DNA of 46,351 nucleotides from an uncultured Pseudomonadota bacterium (GTDB taxonomy: Bacteria; Myxococcota_A; UBA796; SXON01): NCBI GenBank assembly GCA_903844155.1, contig CAIMSU010000194.1, positions 1-46,351 on the forward strand, in the 5' to 3' direction. Shown one piece after another: positions 17,336 to 26,384 of the stretch. The notes below the pieces were generated by a model that was not told where the DNA came from, searched no databases, and saw only the letters and a program-made list of their open reading frames with translations. The first letter of the stretch is position 1; each line of letters begins with the position of its first letter. A program made the position numbers and the translations under genes.

Positions 17336-18550
17336 ATGCGCATCCTCCACACGTCCGACTGGCACCTTGGACACACGCTCAAAGAGCAGGTTCGCGGCCC
17401 GGAGCACGACGCGTTTCTAGCATGGCTGGTCGCGCAGATCGCCGACGAGTCGCCCGATCTGCTGCTGATCGCCGGCGATGTCTTCGATGCCCCCAACCCG
17501 CCCGCCTCGGCCGTCCGCGCCTGGTACCGGTTCCTGCTGGCCGCGCACAAGGCCCGACCGACCCTCACGGTCGTCGTCATCGGCGGCAATCACGACTCCG
17601 GCGCGCGCCTGGACGCACCGAGCGAGCTCCTCGGCCACTTTCGCGTCCACGTCGTAGGCGCGACCCCGCAGCGCGAGGACCGCAGCATCGACTCCGCGGC
17701 GATGCTCCTCCCCATTTTCGACGACGACGGCCGGCTGCTCGCCCGCGTGGCGGCCGTCCCCTACCTGCGCCCCTCGGACTTGCCCGGGGGCGAGGATCCC
17801 GATCGCTGGGTCGACGCGATCCGCACGGTGTACGCCGATGTCTTCGCGCTCGCGCCGGACGACGGCGTTCCGCTGATCGCCATGGGCCACAGCTACATGG
17901 TTGGCGGCAAGGTCTCCGACCTCTCGGAGCGCAAGGTCCTCGGCGGCAACCTGCACGCCCTGCCCGTCGACATCTTCCCCGAGCGCGTGGCCTACGCCGC
18001 CCTCGGGCACCTCCACCTCGCGCAGAGCGTGGGCAGCCGCGCGTCGGTCCGGTACTGCGGCTCGCCCATCCCGCTCGCGCTGGACGAGCGCGACTACGAG
18101 CACCAGATCGGCGTTGTCGACCTCCTCCCGGCGCAGGCGGCCTCCTACCGGAAGGTGCCCGTACCCCGCACCGTCGCCTTCCCCCGCGTTCCGGCCAAAG
18201 GGAGCCTGCCGCTCTCCGACCTCGTCGCCGAATTGCTCGCGTTTCCGGCCGATACACGCGCGTGGATCGAGGCCTGCGTCACGATCGGGCCGCTGGATGG
18301 CACCGCCCGGGCAGCCGTCGACGCCGCGATGGACCACAAACAGGCGCGCGTGCTGGCGGTTACGACCGAAGGCGGCGCGCCGACCGCCTCCCTCGCCGAC
18401 GTCGCCGACAGCACCTCGCTCGCCGAGCTCACCCCGGCCGACGTCTTCGAAAAGCGCTGGGCCGCCGTTCACCGGGACACCCCGATGGACCCCCTGCTCT
18501 GGAGCCTCTTCCACCAGCTCGTCGAGACGGCGAGCCGGAGCGACGCGTGA
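17336..18550 (+). CDS. sbcD: SbcD nuclease subunit of the SbcCD (Mre11-Rad50) complex
   Basis: A 404-residue Mn2+-dependent nuclease that, with SbcC, opens DNA hairpins and processes blocked double-strand ends. The phosphoesterase motifs are in order: Asp8 and His10 in TSDWHLGH, Asp48 in IAGDVFD, Asn85-His86 in GGNHDSG, then GHSYM and ALGHLHLAQ with the metal-binding histidines. Residues 265-370 form the capping domain. ATG 17336 is the family start (MRILHTSDWH); GGGAG at 17320-17324 is rather far. Its end overlaps sbcC in GTGA, so the subunits are made together. Confidence 0.96.
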   Translation: MRILHTSDWHLGHTLKEQVRGPEHDAFLAWLVAQIADESPDLLLIAGDVFDAPNPPASAVRAWYRFLLAAHKARPTLTVVVIGGNHDSGARLDAPSELLGHFRVHVVGATPQREDRSIDSAAMLLPIFDDDGRLLARVAAVPYLRPSDLPGGEDPDRWVDAIRTVYADVFALAPDDGVPLIAMGHSYMVGGKVSDLSERKVLGGNLHALPVDIFPERVAYAALGHLHLAQSVGSRASVRYCGSPIPLALDERDYEHQIGVVDLLPAQAASYRKVPVPRTVAFPRVPAKGSLPLSDLVAELLAFPADTRAWIEACVTIGPLDGTARAAVDAAMDHKQARVLAVTTEGGAPTASLADVADSTSLAELTPADVFEKRWAAVHRDTPMDPLLWSLFHQLVETASRSDA

Positions 18551-21500
18551 AAATCCTCGCCATCCGCGGGCACAACCTCGCGAGCCTCCCCACCCTCGAC
18601 CTCCCCCTTGCCACCGGCCCGCTCGCCAACGCCGGCACATTCGCCATCTGCGGCCCGACCGGCGCCGGAAAAACCACGATCTTCGACGCGCTTTGCCTCG
18701 CTTTGTTCGGTCGTACCCCGCGCTACAAGGGGACCGGCCACGCGCTGGGCGGGGGCGGGTCGGACGGCGACGAAAAGGACCTGGAGCGCTCCAACGACCC
18801 CCGCGGGATCCTGCGGCGCGGCACCGGGGAAGGCTGGGCAGAGGCCGATTTCATCGCACTGGACGGCAAGCCCTACCGAGCGGTGTGGACCGTCGCGCGC
18901 GCGAACAAGAAGCCACGGGGAAAGCTCCAGCCCGCGCGCCAGACGATCACGCCGATCATCCCGGGCGAGGACCGGAAGGACGCGAAGCCGACCCACAGCG
19001 GGGCACGCGAGGTGGCCGACTGGGTGCAGGCCAACGTCGGCCTGAGCCTGGAGCAGTTCATGCGCTCGGTGTTGCTGCCACAGGGCGACTTTGCCGCGTT
19101 CCTGGAGGCGAACGTCGCGGACCGGGCGGAGCTGCTGGAGAAGGTGACCGACTCGCGGATCTACCGGAGGATCGGAAAGGCGGCGTTCGACGAGGGGAGG
19201 TGCGCGGAGGCGGCGTATGCGACCGCCGAAGCCGAGCGAGGGGCGATTGACGTCATGACGGATGAGGCACGCGCGGCGACGGAGGAACGCCGTGCCGAGG
19301 CCGCAACGGCTGCGCATGAGGCGAACCGGGCGGTGGCCGAGGCGGCCGGGCGCGTGGCCTGGTTCGCGGAGGAAGGGCGGTTGCAGGCTGCGCTTGCGGC
19401 GGCGACAGCCGCGCTGGCCGACGCCCGGGTAGCCTGGACAGAGGCCGCAAGCCTGCGGTCCGAGGCGGCGCGCAATGCCGAGGCGGACACGCTGAGGCCG
19501 GCTGTAAACGCCGCGAACGACGCTGAGCTGCGGGCGACGGGGGCCAGGAAGACGGGCGACGACGCGACCGCTGGGGCGAATGCCGGAAAGCTGGCGGCGG
19601 CCGAGGCGGCCGGGATCGCCGAACGGGCAGAGGTCGACGCCAACCGGGCAACCGCGGCGCTGGCGGCAGCGCGGCCCGACCTGCAGGCTGCCGCGCTCTG
19701 CGACGCGCGGATTGGACAGCTTGATACCGCAGCATCGGCGGCGACGGCCGGCGCGCTGGCGGCCGAGAACGAGGCGCGCGCTGCCGCGACGGAGGCAGAG
19801 GCGGCGAGAAGCCGACTCGCAGCGCTCCGGGCGGACCTGGATGGCGCGGTGGGCTGGCTCGCCGCGCATCCAGCCGTCGCCACGCTGGCGGCGGAGTGGA
19901 CCCTGGCGGAGAAGCTCATCGGCGATGTCATCGGCGCCAGGGCCGAGGCGGCGCGGTTGGTTGCGGAGCGGGGCACGCTCTCGAATCGCGTTCTGACGGC
20001 CCAGGAGGCGCTCAACCGGGCGGAGACGGCGCTGGCGACCGCTGCGGCCGTGCACAGCACCGCCGAAGCCACATTATTGGCCGCAGACGCGAATGTTCAG
20101 CTACACCCGACCTCCGGCGTGGCGGAAGCCCGCGCGGCGCTGGACCTCGCGCGAGCGGCCCTCGACCGCCTCGCCAGCCTCGCCCGGGACGCGGAGCGCG
20201 AGGCCACCGACGCTCAGCACGCCAGCACGGACGCTGGGAATGCCCACGCCGTCGCCGCCGAACAGGCCCGGCAGGCGGAGGCCGCCGCTGCCAGCGTGGC
20301 TGACAACCAGATCCGGCTGACGGAGGCCGAGCGGATGCGGGATCGAGCCCGGCAGACCGCCGATCAGGCCGTCCATCGCGCCACGCTCGTTGACGGCGAA
20401 CCCTGCTCGTTGTGCGGTGCCCTCGACCACCCGTTCGCCGCAGCACCGCCCGTCGTCGACACGCTCCTCGCCGAGCTGGAGGACCGCGTAGCCACCTTGT
20501 CCCGGGCGATCCGCGCCGAAACCGAGGTCAGAACCACCGCGCGAACGCTCGCGGACTCGGCGGTCGCGGCCGCTGCGGCTGCAACGCTACGACGGGACGC
20601 GCACGCCAACGCCATCGCCCGGATCACCGCGGCCTGGCGTGCCGAGGGCCGGTCTGACGCCCCGTCCCCGTCGGCGCTGGACCCCGACCAAGCGGGGCTC
20701 GCCGCGTTGAACGCCCGTGTTGGGACGCTGGACGCCGCGTGCACCAACGCCCAGCGGCACGCCGAAGCGGCCCGAAAGGCCGAGTCCGCGGCGCGCGCCG
20801 CCAGGGAGGCGGCGGAACGGCTGGCCCGCGCGGCAACCCAGGCCGCGCAGGAGGTCGCCTCGGCGGTGGTGAAGAACACGGATGCCGCGGCGGCCGCAGC
20901 GCGGCGGGACGAGGAGGCGCTTGCCAGCCTGGCGCCGTTGGTGGACGGCTGGACGGGCTGGCGCGGGGCGCTCGACAGCAATCCGAGCGGCTTCCGGTCG
21001 GAGCGACAGGTCGAGGTGCGCCTGCATCGCGCGCACGCGGAGACCCGCGCGCAGACCTCCGAGCAGATCGGGCGCGTCGACGAGGCGCTGGCGGGCCTGA
21101 ATCGTCGCCGGGTGGAGAAGGACGGCGTCGTGGCGCGCGCCCTGGCCGAGGCCGCGTCCGCCCGGCAGACGTTGCAGGGGGCCCGGAGCGAGCGCGCGGG
21201 CCTGCTCGCGGGCGAGGCCGTCGCGGTGGCGGAGGCCCGGCTGGCCGGGGCAGAGACGACGGCCATCCGCGCGGCAACGACCGCAAAGGCGCGCGCGGCC
21301 CGGGCCGAGAGCGCGTCCGCAGCCCTGCACGCGACGGCGAACGCGGCAATGGAAGCCGCTCAACTCGCCCGGGACGCCGCCCTCCTCGCGACCTCCGCGC
21401 GGGACCAGGCGCTCGATGCCGGTGGATTCACGCTCCCCGACATCGTCGCCCGACTCAGCATCGACCCGGACACGCGGCGCCGCGAGACCGAGTCCCTGGC

Positions 21501-22281
21501 CGGGCTGCAGCGCGCGCTCGACGGTGCCCAGCGCGATCTCGACGTCCGCACCCTCGACCTCGCCCCCCACCGAGCGGGCGTGCGCCCGGACGGCACCGCG
21601 GCGGAGGCCCAGGTGGCGCGAGATACCGCCCAGGAATCGTTGACTGCGCACACGCGGGCGCTGGGCGCGCTCGACGAAGCGCTCCGCCGGGATGACGCCG
21701 AGCGGGCCCGAAAGGCGGGGTTCAGCGAAAAACTTGCACCCCTGGAGCAGACCCGGGACCGGTGGCGCTCGCTCGTTGCGCTCGTGGGGGACAGCGAGGG
21801 CAACAAGTTCTCCAAGTTTGCCCAATCGATCACGCTGGATGTCCTCCTGGCCCGCGCCAACCAGCACCTCAAGGAGCTGGCCCCGCGTTACCGCCTCCAG
21901 CGCGTTCCCGGGCTCGATCTGGACCTTCAGGTCATCGACGGCGACAACGCGGATGAGGTCCGCAGCCTCGCCAGCCTCTCCGGCGGCGAGACGTTCCTCG
22001 CCTCGCTCGCCCTGGCCCTGGGCCTCGCGTCCATCACCTCAAAGAACCTGCGCATCGGCTCGCTGTTCATCGACGAAGGCTTTGGCACGCTCGACCCCGC
22101 GACCCTCGCCCTGGTCGTGACCGCGCTCCAGGGCCTGCACGCGACCGGCCGGCAGGTGGGGGTGATCTCGCACGTGGAAGGCCTCGCTGAGCAGCTTGGC
22201 GCCTGGGTCTCGGTGGAGAAGCGCACGGCGACGCGGAGCGAGGTCCGGGTCGGCGTCGGCCGGCTCACAGCCGACGACTGA
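18547..22281 (+). CDS. sbcC: SbcC ATPase subunit of the SbcCD (Mre11-Rad50) complex
   Basis: A 1244-residue SMC-like ATPase. The N-lobe has Walker A GPTGAGKTT at residues 36-44 and a Q-loop region around QFMRSVLLPQGDF. Very Ala/Glu-rich coiled coils run to the zinc hook CSLC near residues 619-622, where two molecules join through zinc, then return to the C-lobe with the signature LSGGETFLASLALALG and Walker B FIDEGFGTLD. GTG 18547 overlaps the sbcD stop; the open frame continues far upstream but only as a shadow of sbcD. The coiled coil is unusually alanine-rich, as expected at this G+C. Length is at the upper end for bacterial SbcC. Confidence 0.96.
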   Translation: MKILAIRGHNLASLPTLDLPLATGPLANAGTFAICGPTGAGKTTIFDALCLALFGRTPRYKGTGHALGGGGSDGDEKDLERSNDPRGILRRGTGEGWAEADFIALDGKPYRAVWTVARANKKPRGKLQPARQTITPIIPGEDRKDAKPTHSGAREVADWVQANVGLSLEQFMRSVLLPQGDFAAFLEANVADRAELLEKVTDSRIYRRIGKAAFDEGRCAEAAYATAEAERGAIDVMTDEARAATEERRAEAATAAHEANRAVAEAAGRVAWFAEEGRLQAALAAATAALADARVAWTEAASLRSEAARNAEADTLRPAVNAANDAELRATGARKTGDDATAGANAGKLAAAEAAGIAERAEVDANRATAALAAARPDLQAAALCDARIGQLDTAASAATAGALAAENEARAAATEAEAARSRLAALRADLDGAVGWLAAHPAVATLAAEWTLAEKLIGDVIGARAEAARLVAERGTLSNRVLTAQEALNRAETALATAAAVHSTAEATLLAADANVQLHPTSGVAEARAALDLARAALDRLASLARDAEREATDAQHASTDAGNAHAVAAEQARQAEAAAASVADNQIRLTEAERMRDRARQTADQAVHRATLVDGEPCSLCGALDHPFAAAPPVVDTLLAELEDRVATLSRAIRAETEVRTTARTLADSAVAAAAAATLRRDAHANAIARITAAWRAEGRSDAPSPSALDPDQAGLAALNARVGTLDAACTNAQRHAEAARKAESAARAAREAAERLARAATQAAQEVASAVVKNTDAAAAAARRDEEALASLAPLVDGWTGWRGALDSNPSGFRSERQVEVRLHRAHAETRAQTSEQIGRVDEALAGLNRRRVEKDGVVARALAEAASARQTLQGARSERAGLLAGEAVAVAEARLAGAETTAIRAATTAKARAARAESASAALHATANAAMEAAQLARDAALLATSARDQALDAGGFTLPDIVARLSIDPDTRRRETESLAGLQRALDGAQRDLDVRTLDLAPHRAGVRPDGTAAEAQVARDTAQESLTAHTRALGALDEALRRDDAERARKAGFSEKLAPLEQTRDRWRSLVALVGDSEGNKFSKFAQSITLDVLLARANQHLKELAPRYRLQRVPGLDLDLQVIDGDNADEVRSLASLSGGETFLASLALALGLASITSKNLRIGSLFIDEGFGTLDPATLALVVTALQGLHATGRQVGVISHVEGLAEQLGAWVSVEKRTATRSEVRVGVGRLTADD

Positions 22282-22324
22282 ACGATGCCGCCTGGGCCGC
22301 GCGCGGAGCGGTTAGCGGCATCGG

Positions 22325-23440
22325 ATGCAAACCCTCCCCGGCGCGAAGTGGTCCTGTCACGGTTGTGGTGCTTGCTGCCGGGATTTTCGGCTCGGACCGG
22401 TGGAGCCGGAGGTCGTCGCAGCCCTGAAGGCGCGAGGAGCAGACGCGCTCGTGGCGGAGCTCTCCGGACCAGCGGACTGGGTCGTGCCCGAGGCGGGTCC
22501 GGGCGGCGAAACCGGGCTTTTCCTGCGACACGTCGACGGGCACTGCGTCTTTCTCCTGCCGGACAACCGCTGCGCCGTGCACGCGCGCTGGGGCGGTGAG
22601 GCGAAACCCGGCTTCTGTCAGGAGTTTCCCTACCGTCGCCTGCGCGACCCGAACGGCGAGGTCCTCGTGATCCGCGCCGAATGCGGGGGCCTCCACGCCT
22701 CGCACGTCGACGGCGACCCGCTCGCAGCCCAGACCGCCCTCGCCAGCGCCCTCCCCACCCTCCGGCCGACCCCGGAATTTCGCCCCGAAGCCGTGGCCAT
22801 CCTTCCCGGCGTCGGCGCGTCGCTGGCGGATTGGATGGCGCTGGAACGCTCGTTGCTGGCGTGCTGGGAGGCCGTCGACGCCGATGCCGCGGAGCCCGAG
22901 GACACGGCGCGCGCGTTGGCGCGGGCGGCGGTTCAGGCCGTTGGACGTTCCCTTCCTCCAGGTCGCACCGCGCTTGCGGCGGACGCGGTCCGCGAAGCGA
23001 TGCGGATGGTGGCCAACGCGGCGATCGCGCAGGAGACGCCAGCGACCGAAGCGTGGCAGCGGACCCTGGTGCGGCAGACGAACCTGTTGTTTGACCGAAA
23101 GATCGCCCGGTCTGCCGAGGGATCGGACGGCGCCCGCCGGCTGAGCGAAGCGACGAAGCGGTACCTGCACACCCTGCTCGGGCAAGCAATCCTCGGCAAG
23201 CACCTCGTCGCCGCCGGCGGATTCGTGGCGATGCTGGGACGTTTTGTGTTTGAATGCGACCTCGTCCGCTCCTCGGCCGGATCAGGACAGGTGACACCGG
23301 CCGAGGCCAGCGCAGTCCTCGTCCCGTGGCTGCGATTCGCCGACAACCCCATGGTGCTCGGCATGCTCCGCCGGGCCACACCCGCGCTCCTGGAGCTGGC
23401 CGCCCCCCCAGCGCGCGACGTTCCCACGATCGCCCCTTGA
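22325..23440 (+). CDS. YkgJ-family cysteine-cluster protein
   Basis: A 371-residue protein with the N-terminal Cys cluster of the YkgJ/UPF0153 family (PF03692): CxxCxxCC at Cys11, Cys14, Cys17 and Cys18, then CVFLL...CAVH and a later GFCQEFPYR, together a likely zinc or iron-sulfur site. FliB flagellin lysine methylases have a similar Cys layout, but the rest does not let me assign that role. Residues 150-371 are helical with no recognised domain; two mildly hydrophobic helices occur near the end. The ATG 22325 start places the first cysteines exactly where the family has them. It stands 43 bases after sbcC on the same strand. Function unknown. Confidence 0.8.
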   Translation: MQTLPGAKWSCHGCGACCRDFRLGPVEPEVVAALKARGADALVAELSGPADWVVPEAGPGGETGLFLRHVDGHCVFLLPDNRCAVHARWGGEAKPGFCQEFPYRRLRDPNGEVLVIRAECGGLHASHVDGDPLAAQTALASALPTLRPTPEFRPEAVAILPGVGASLADWMALERSLLACWEAVDADAAEPEDTARALARAAVQAVGRSLPPGRTALAADAVREAMRMVANAAIAQETPATEAWQRTLVRQTNLLFDRKIARSAEGSDGARRLSEATKRYLHTLLGQAILGKHLVAAGGFVAMLGRFVFECDLVRSSAGSGQVTPAEASAVLVPWLRFADNPMVLGMLRRATPALLELAAPPARDVPTIAP

Positions 23441-23486
23441 CCCTGCGGGCGAGATTGCTATACGCGCGGCGCTTGGAGACTTCCCC

Positions 23487-23894
23487 ATGATGCAACTTCC
23501 CCACGAGCTCCGCGACACCGTCGTCGAGCAGCTCGACGAGTACCTCGAGAGCCAGAACGGCACGCCGGACGCCGAGGCTGTCGCGGCCTTCGTCGTGGAC
23601 CTGTTGGGAACCGCGGCCGAGGAGCTGAAACTGCCGGACGCGGACGACATCATCGTCAAGATGGAGACGTCCGGGGAGCTCGAGGCCTCGCTGCTCGAGC
23701 TGCTCGAAGAGCATTTTGAGTCCTCGGAGGACCTTGAACTGACCGCCGAGGACATCCTGGCGCTGATCGAGAAGGTCTGCGACGTCGAGTGGACGACGAA
23801 AGACGACGACGACGTCGAGGACGAGGACGACGAGGACGATCCGGACGGCTTCTTCGACGACATGGGCGGCGGGGACGAAGACGAGGACATGTAG
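23487..23894 (+). CDS. Small acidic protein with Asp/Glu-rich tail
   Basis: A 135-residue cytoplasmic protein of unknown function. Residues 1-95 are predicted helical and acidic (LPHELRDTVVEQLDEYLES, ASLLELLEEHF). Residues 100-135 are nearly all Asp/Glu with a few Gly (KDDDDVEDEDDEDDPDGFFDD), like the disordered acidic tails of chaperones or DNA mimics. ATG 23487 has GGAG at a good distance. It is flanked by a YkgJ-type gene and a multi-domain signalling gene on the same strand, with gaps of 46 and 108 bases. No homology is claimed. Confidence 0.75.
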   Translation: MMQLPHELRDTVVEQLDEYLESQNGTPDAEAVAAFVVDLLGTAAEELKLPDADDIIVKMETSGELEASLLELLEEHFESSEDLELTAEDILALIEKVCDVEWTTKDDDDVEDEDDEDDPDGFFDDMGGGDEDEDM

Positions 23895-24002
23895 GCGTCG
23901 CATCCGGATGGCGATGCAGCCGCCGGGCGAACCGCGTTACCCTTGACCTGTGCCCCTCCCAAACGCACCAGCAGCGCGCCCCCACAGCACGGCTGAGCGC
24001 GC

Positions 24003-26000
24003 ATGAGCCATACGCCGCTGGGTGAGGTCTGCCTCTCGTTGGGGCTCATCCAGGCCGAGGGCGTTGAGCGCGTGCTGGCGCAGCTCCGCGAGGGCCGCCG
24101 CGCGCGCTTCGGCGAAGTGGCGATCGAGATCGGCATCATCGACGACGAGGGTCTGGCCAGAGCACTCGCCCACCAGTTCCGCCTGAACATGGTGCCCGCC
24201 GAACGCCTCGAAAAGATGACGATCCCGGCGGATGTCCTGGGGATGCTGCCGCCCGGCCTCATCCGCGATCGCCTGCTCGTCCCGGCCTCGTTTGACAGCG
24301 AGAAGAAGGTGCTCTCGGTCATGGTCGCCGACCCGACGGACATCCCGTCGTTGCGTGCCGTCCAGACCGCAGCCCGTGCAGCCCGCTTGCGCCTTTTTGT
24401 CGCCCCCCGCGGCCCCCTGCGCGCGCTTGTCGAGCGGCTGCTGCCCGCCACTGATCTCCCGACGACCACGCGCGACGGCCTCGACGAGCTGCAGGCCCCG
24501 GCACCCAACGGCGCCACGCTGGTGTTCGAGCCCGACGCCGAGCGCGCCGCGGCCCTGCTGGCGCTTGAGGCCTGCGAGCAAAGCGGCGTCGAGATCGTCT
24601 CCGACCCGGACCAGGTCTCCGCGTTCATCGAGGCCAACCAGGCAGACCGCATCTTCTTCCGCCGCGCCGTCGCGCACGACGTGGACGCCTACGTGCCCGC
24701 GTGGAAGCGCCTGCGGCCGAGCCTGCAGATCGCCCAGGTCGAGGGCTTTGGCCCCGGTCGGCAGTCCACGGTGCCGTTTGGCCAGGCCCGCGACTTCCTG
24801 CTCGGCATCACCGAATTCCTGTTGTTGTCCCGGCGGGATGCGCCGCAGGAGGCCCGGAACCGCGTGCGTCGCACCGTCCGGCTGTCCCGCGACCTCGCCA
24901 GCCAGCTCGGCCTCGCCTCAGAGCTCCGCGACGCCGTGACCATCGCCGCATTGTTCGCCGATCTCGACGAGCTTTCCCTCTCATTTTTGGACGGCCTCTC
25001 GCTCGATGGCCGCCGCTTCGGGCTGCCCGTCGCGCTCCTGGCACCGTTCGGCCCGCCCTGGGACCTTCCGGGGCTGTTCGAGGCGCTGGAACGCCGGGTC
25101 TCGGGCGAGGAAGGCCCCGGGCTGAACGCCGCGGTGGAGGTGCTGTACACCGCCCGCGCGGTTGCCCGCACGGCCCTGAAGGACGGACAGGATCCCGTCG
25201 AGGCGCTCGGGAGCGAGGCCGCGAGGCACGACGGGGCCACCCTGCGCGCGCTCGCGGACGTGTGGCGGAAAAAGGGGCTTCGGCACCTCGTCGCCGCAGG
25301 GGAGGGCGCCAGCCAGAGCATCGTGCTCGCCGGGCCGGACGACGCCCTGGTGACCGCTGTGGCGGACCGCCTGGCGCGGGCCGGGTTCGAGGTCTCGATC
25401 GCGACGGACGGGGAGGACGCGCTGAACTTCGCGAAGGCACTGGAGCCTGCTGCGGTCCTGGCCGGGTTGAGGATGGGGCGTCGCGACGGCATCAGCCTCA
25501 TCGTCGAGATGCGCCGGGGCGTGTCGACGCGCGGAATTCCCGTGCTGCTGACGGCCGAGGGCGCCGATCCCGCGGACGTCACGCGCGCGCTGGAGATGGG
25601 CGCCGAGGATGTCATCGAGCTGCCGACGAACGTGGACGTGATCGTCGCCCGTGTGCGACGGGCGATCGGGCGTCGGGCGAGCGACGATGAGGCGATCGGG
25701 GGTCGTCTCGCCGATCTGCCGCTGCAGGAGCTGCTACAAACGCTCACGCTCGGCGGTCGGACCGCGCGGGTGAAGATCCAGGGGGCGATCGAGACCGGGA
25801 TCGTCCAGGTCCGCGAGGGCCAGATCGTCGCGGCCCACTACGGCACCCGCACGGGTGAAGACGCGTTCTACGCGATGGTCGGCCTCGACGAAGGCAGGTT
25901 TGAGGCACGCTTTGTCGACGATGGCAAGAACAACCTCGCGCGGTCCTCGGACTACCTGTTGCTGGAGGCGCTCCGGCGCCGGGACGAGGGGCGGGGGTAG
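24003..26000 (+). CDS. MshEN / degenerate HD-GYP / pseudo-receiver / DUF4388 protein
   Basis: A 665-residue cytoplasmic protein with four modules. Residues 1-150 are an MshEN/GspE-N pair (LGEVCLSLGLIQAEGVERVL; DEGLARALAHQFRLNMV), a fold that can bind cyclic-di-GMP in pilus ATPases; there is no ATPase here. Residues 250-430 resemble an HD-GYP domain (RRTVRLSRDLASQLGL, AALFADLDELSLSF) but the metal-binding HD is AD. Residues 438-555 are a receiver fold whose phospho-acceptor Asp is replaced by Gly (VLAGLRMGRRDG) and whose conserved Lys is missing (VIELPT). Residues 565-660 look like DUF4388/PATAN. So it probably binds partners rather than catalyses or accepts phosphate. Such MshEN-DUF4388 combinations occur in myxobacteria. 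A gene-free 384-base region follows. Confidence 0.82.
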   Translation: MSHTPLGEVCLSLGLIQAEGVERVLAQLREGRRARFGEVAIEIGIIDDEGLARALAHQFRLNMVPAERLEKMTIPADVLGMLPPGLIRDRLLVPASFDSEKKVLSVMVADPTDIPSLRAVQTAARAARLRLFVAPRGPLRALVERLLPATDLPTTTRDGLDELQAPAPNGATLVFEPDAERAAALLALEACEQSGVEIVSDPDQVSAFIEANQADRIFFRRAVAHDVDAYVPAWKRLRPSLQIAQVEGFGPGRQSTVPFGQARDFLLGITEFLLLSRRDAPQEARNRVRRTVRLSRDLASQLGLASELRDAVTIAALFADLDELSLSFLDGLSLDGRRFGLPVALLAPFGPPWDLPGLFEALERRVSGEEGPGLNAAVEVLYTARAVARTALKDGQDPVEALGSEAARHDGATLRALADVWRKKGLRHLVAAGEGASQSIVLAGPDDALVTAVADRLARAGFEVSIATDGEDALNFAKALEPAAVLAGLRMGRRDGISLIVEMRRGVSTRGIPVLLTAEGADPADVTRALEMGAEDVIELPTNVDVIVARVRRAIGRRASDDEAIGGRLADLPLQELLQTLTLGGRTARVKIQGAIETGIVQVREGQIVAAHYGTRTGEDAFYAMVGLDEGRFEARFVDDGKNNLARSSDYLLLEALRRRDEGRG

Positions 26001-26030
26001 GGCCTGCGGTCCGCGAACGGTGCCAAATCG

Positions 26031-26076
26031 GCGGCCGGCCCGGACCTTTCCGCGACGGCCCGGGGGCAGGCGCGCC
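26031..26076 (+). repeat. Intergenic repeat, copy A (lacks the two central hairpins)
   Basis: The left box GCGGCCGGCCCGGACCTTT (26031-26049) is identical to that of copy B. After a few bases the right-hand sequence GGCCCGGGGGCAGGCGCGCC (26057-26076) matches copy B with one change. The roughly 80 bases of paired structure between these boxes in B are absent. It looks like a deletion derivative or a minimal form, 62 bases from copy B in the same orientation. Confidence 0.7.
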
Positions 26077-26137
26077 CCGCGCCCTGCAGCGAGCGGCCGG
26101 AGCCGTGCACGCCGTTGCCCATGCAGGTGGGAAACGT

Positions 26138-26295
26138 GCGGCCGGCCCGGACCTTTGCTCCGCCGCCCGGCCGTACTCGGCCGCTTGCGGCGGAGCAAAG
26201 TCGCTGGATTCGCCCAAGCGAATCGAGTTAGGGCCCGGCCCGGGGGTAGGCGCGCCGCGCGCGCCGGAGGGGGCCGCCGGATAGGCGGCCCCCTC
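26138..26295 (+). repeat. Structured intergenic repeat, copy B (full length, four hairpins)
   Basis: Order: box GCGGCCGGCCCGGAC; stem 1 CTTTGCTCCGCCGC (26153-26166) paired with 26187-26200; inside it CGGCCG-TACT-CGGCCG (26168-26183); box TCGC; stem 2 GATTCGC (26207-26213) with GCGAATC (26218-26224), loop CCAA; box GTTAGGGCCCGGCCC (26227-26241); a small stem GGCGCGC/GCGCGCC (26249-26265); stem 3 GAGGGGGCCGCC (26267-26278) with 26284-26295, loop GGATA. All stems pair perfectly. Copy C, in inverted orientation 2.6 kb away, keeps boxes and folds with different stem sequences. Confidence 0.9.
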
Positions 26296-26384
26296 AGAAA
26301 GGACGGTAGCGCTTTCATCGGAACACGATCAACCGGCAACCGTCCCACCCGGTTTCTGATTAACCGCACGCCCCCGGAGTCCCG

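Larger units (their letters stand above)
26001..26384. other. Gene-free interval filled by intergenic repeats
   Basis: No gene is supported. The interval holds a short copy (26031-26076) and a full copy (26138-26295) of the structured repeat described separately. The last 85 bases should hold the promoter of the redoxin/rhodanese gene; GGTT (26351-26354) and AACC (26362-26365) form a small dyad there, and GGAG (26376-26379) is that gene's SD. Confidence 0.8.

Noticed and set aside
15801-17420. Long open frame on + opposite the MopE-repeat gene
   Set aside because: It consists of Val/Ala/Arg repeats that are the complement of the Asp/Gly/Cys repeats; no SD or motif.
17167-18546. N-terminal extension of sbcC to 1704 residues
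   Set aside because: The extension overlaps sbcD in another frame and is Arg/Pro-rich; SbcC proteins begin at the KILAIRGHNL segment.
23901-23910. Palindrome CATCCGGATG as another SahR site
   Set aside because: It has half-sites in direct contact, unlike the spaced dyads at 8014-8055, and neighbours have no SAM-cycle role.
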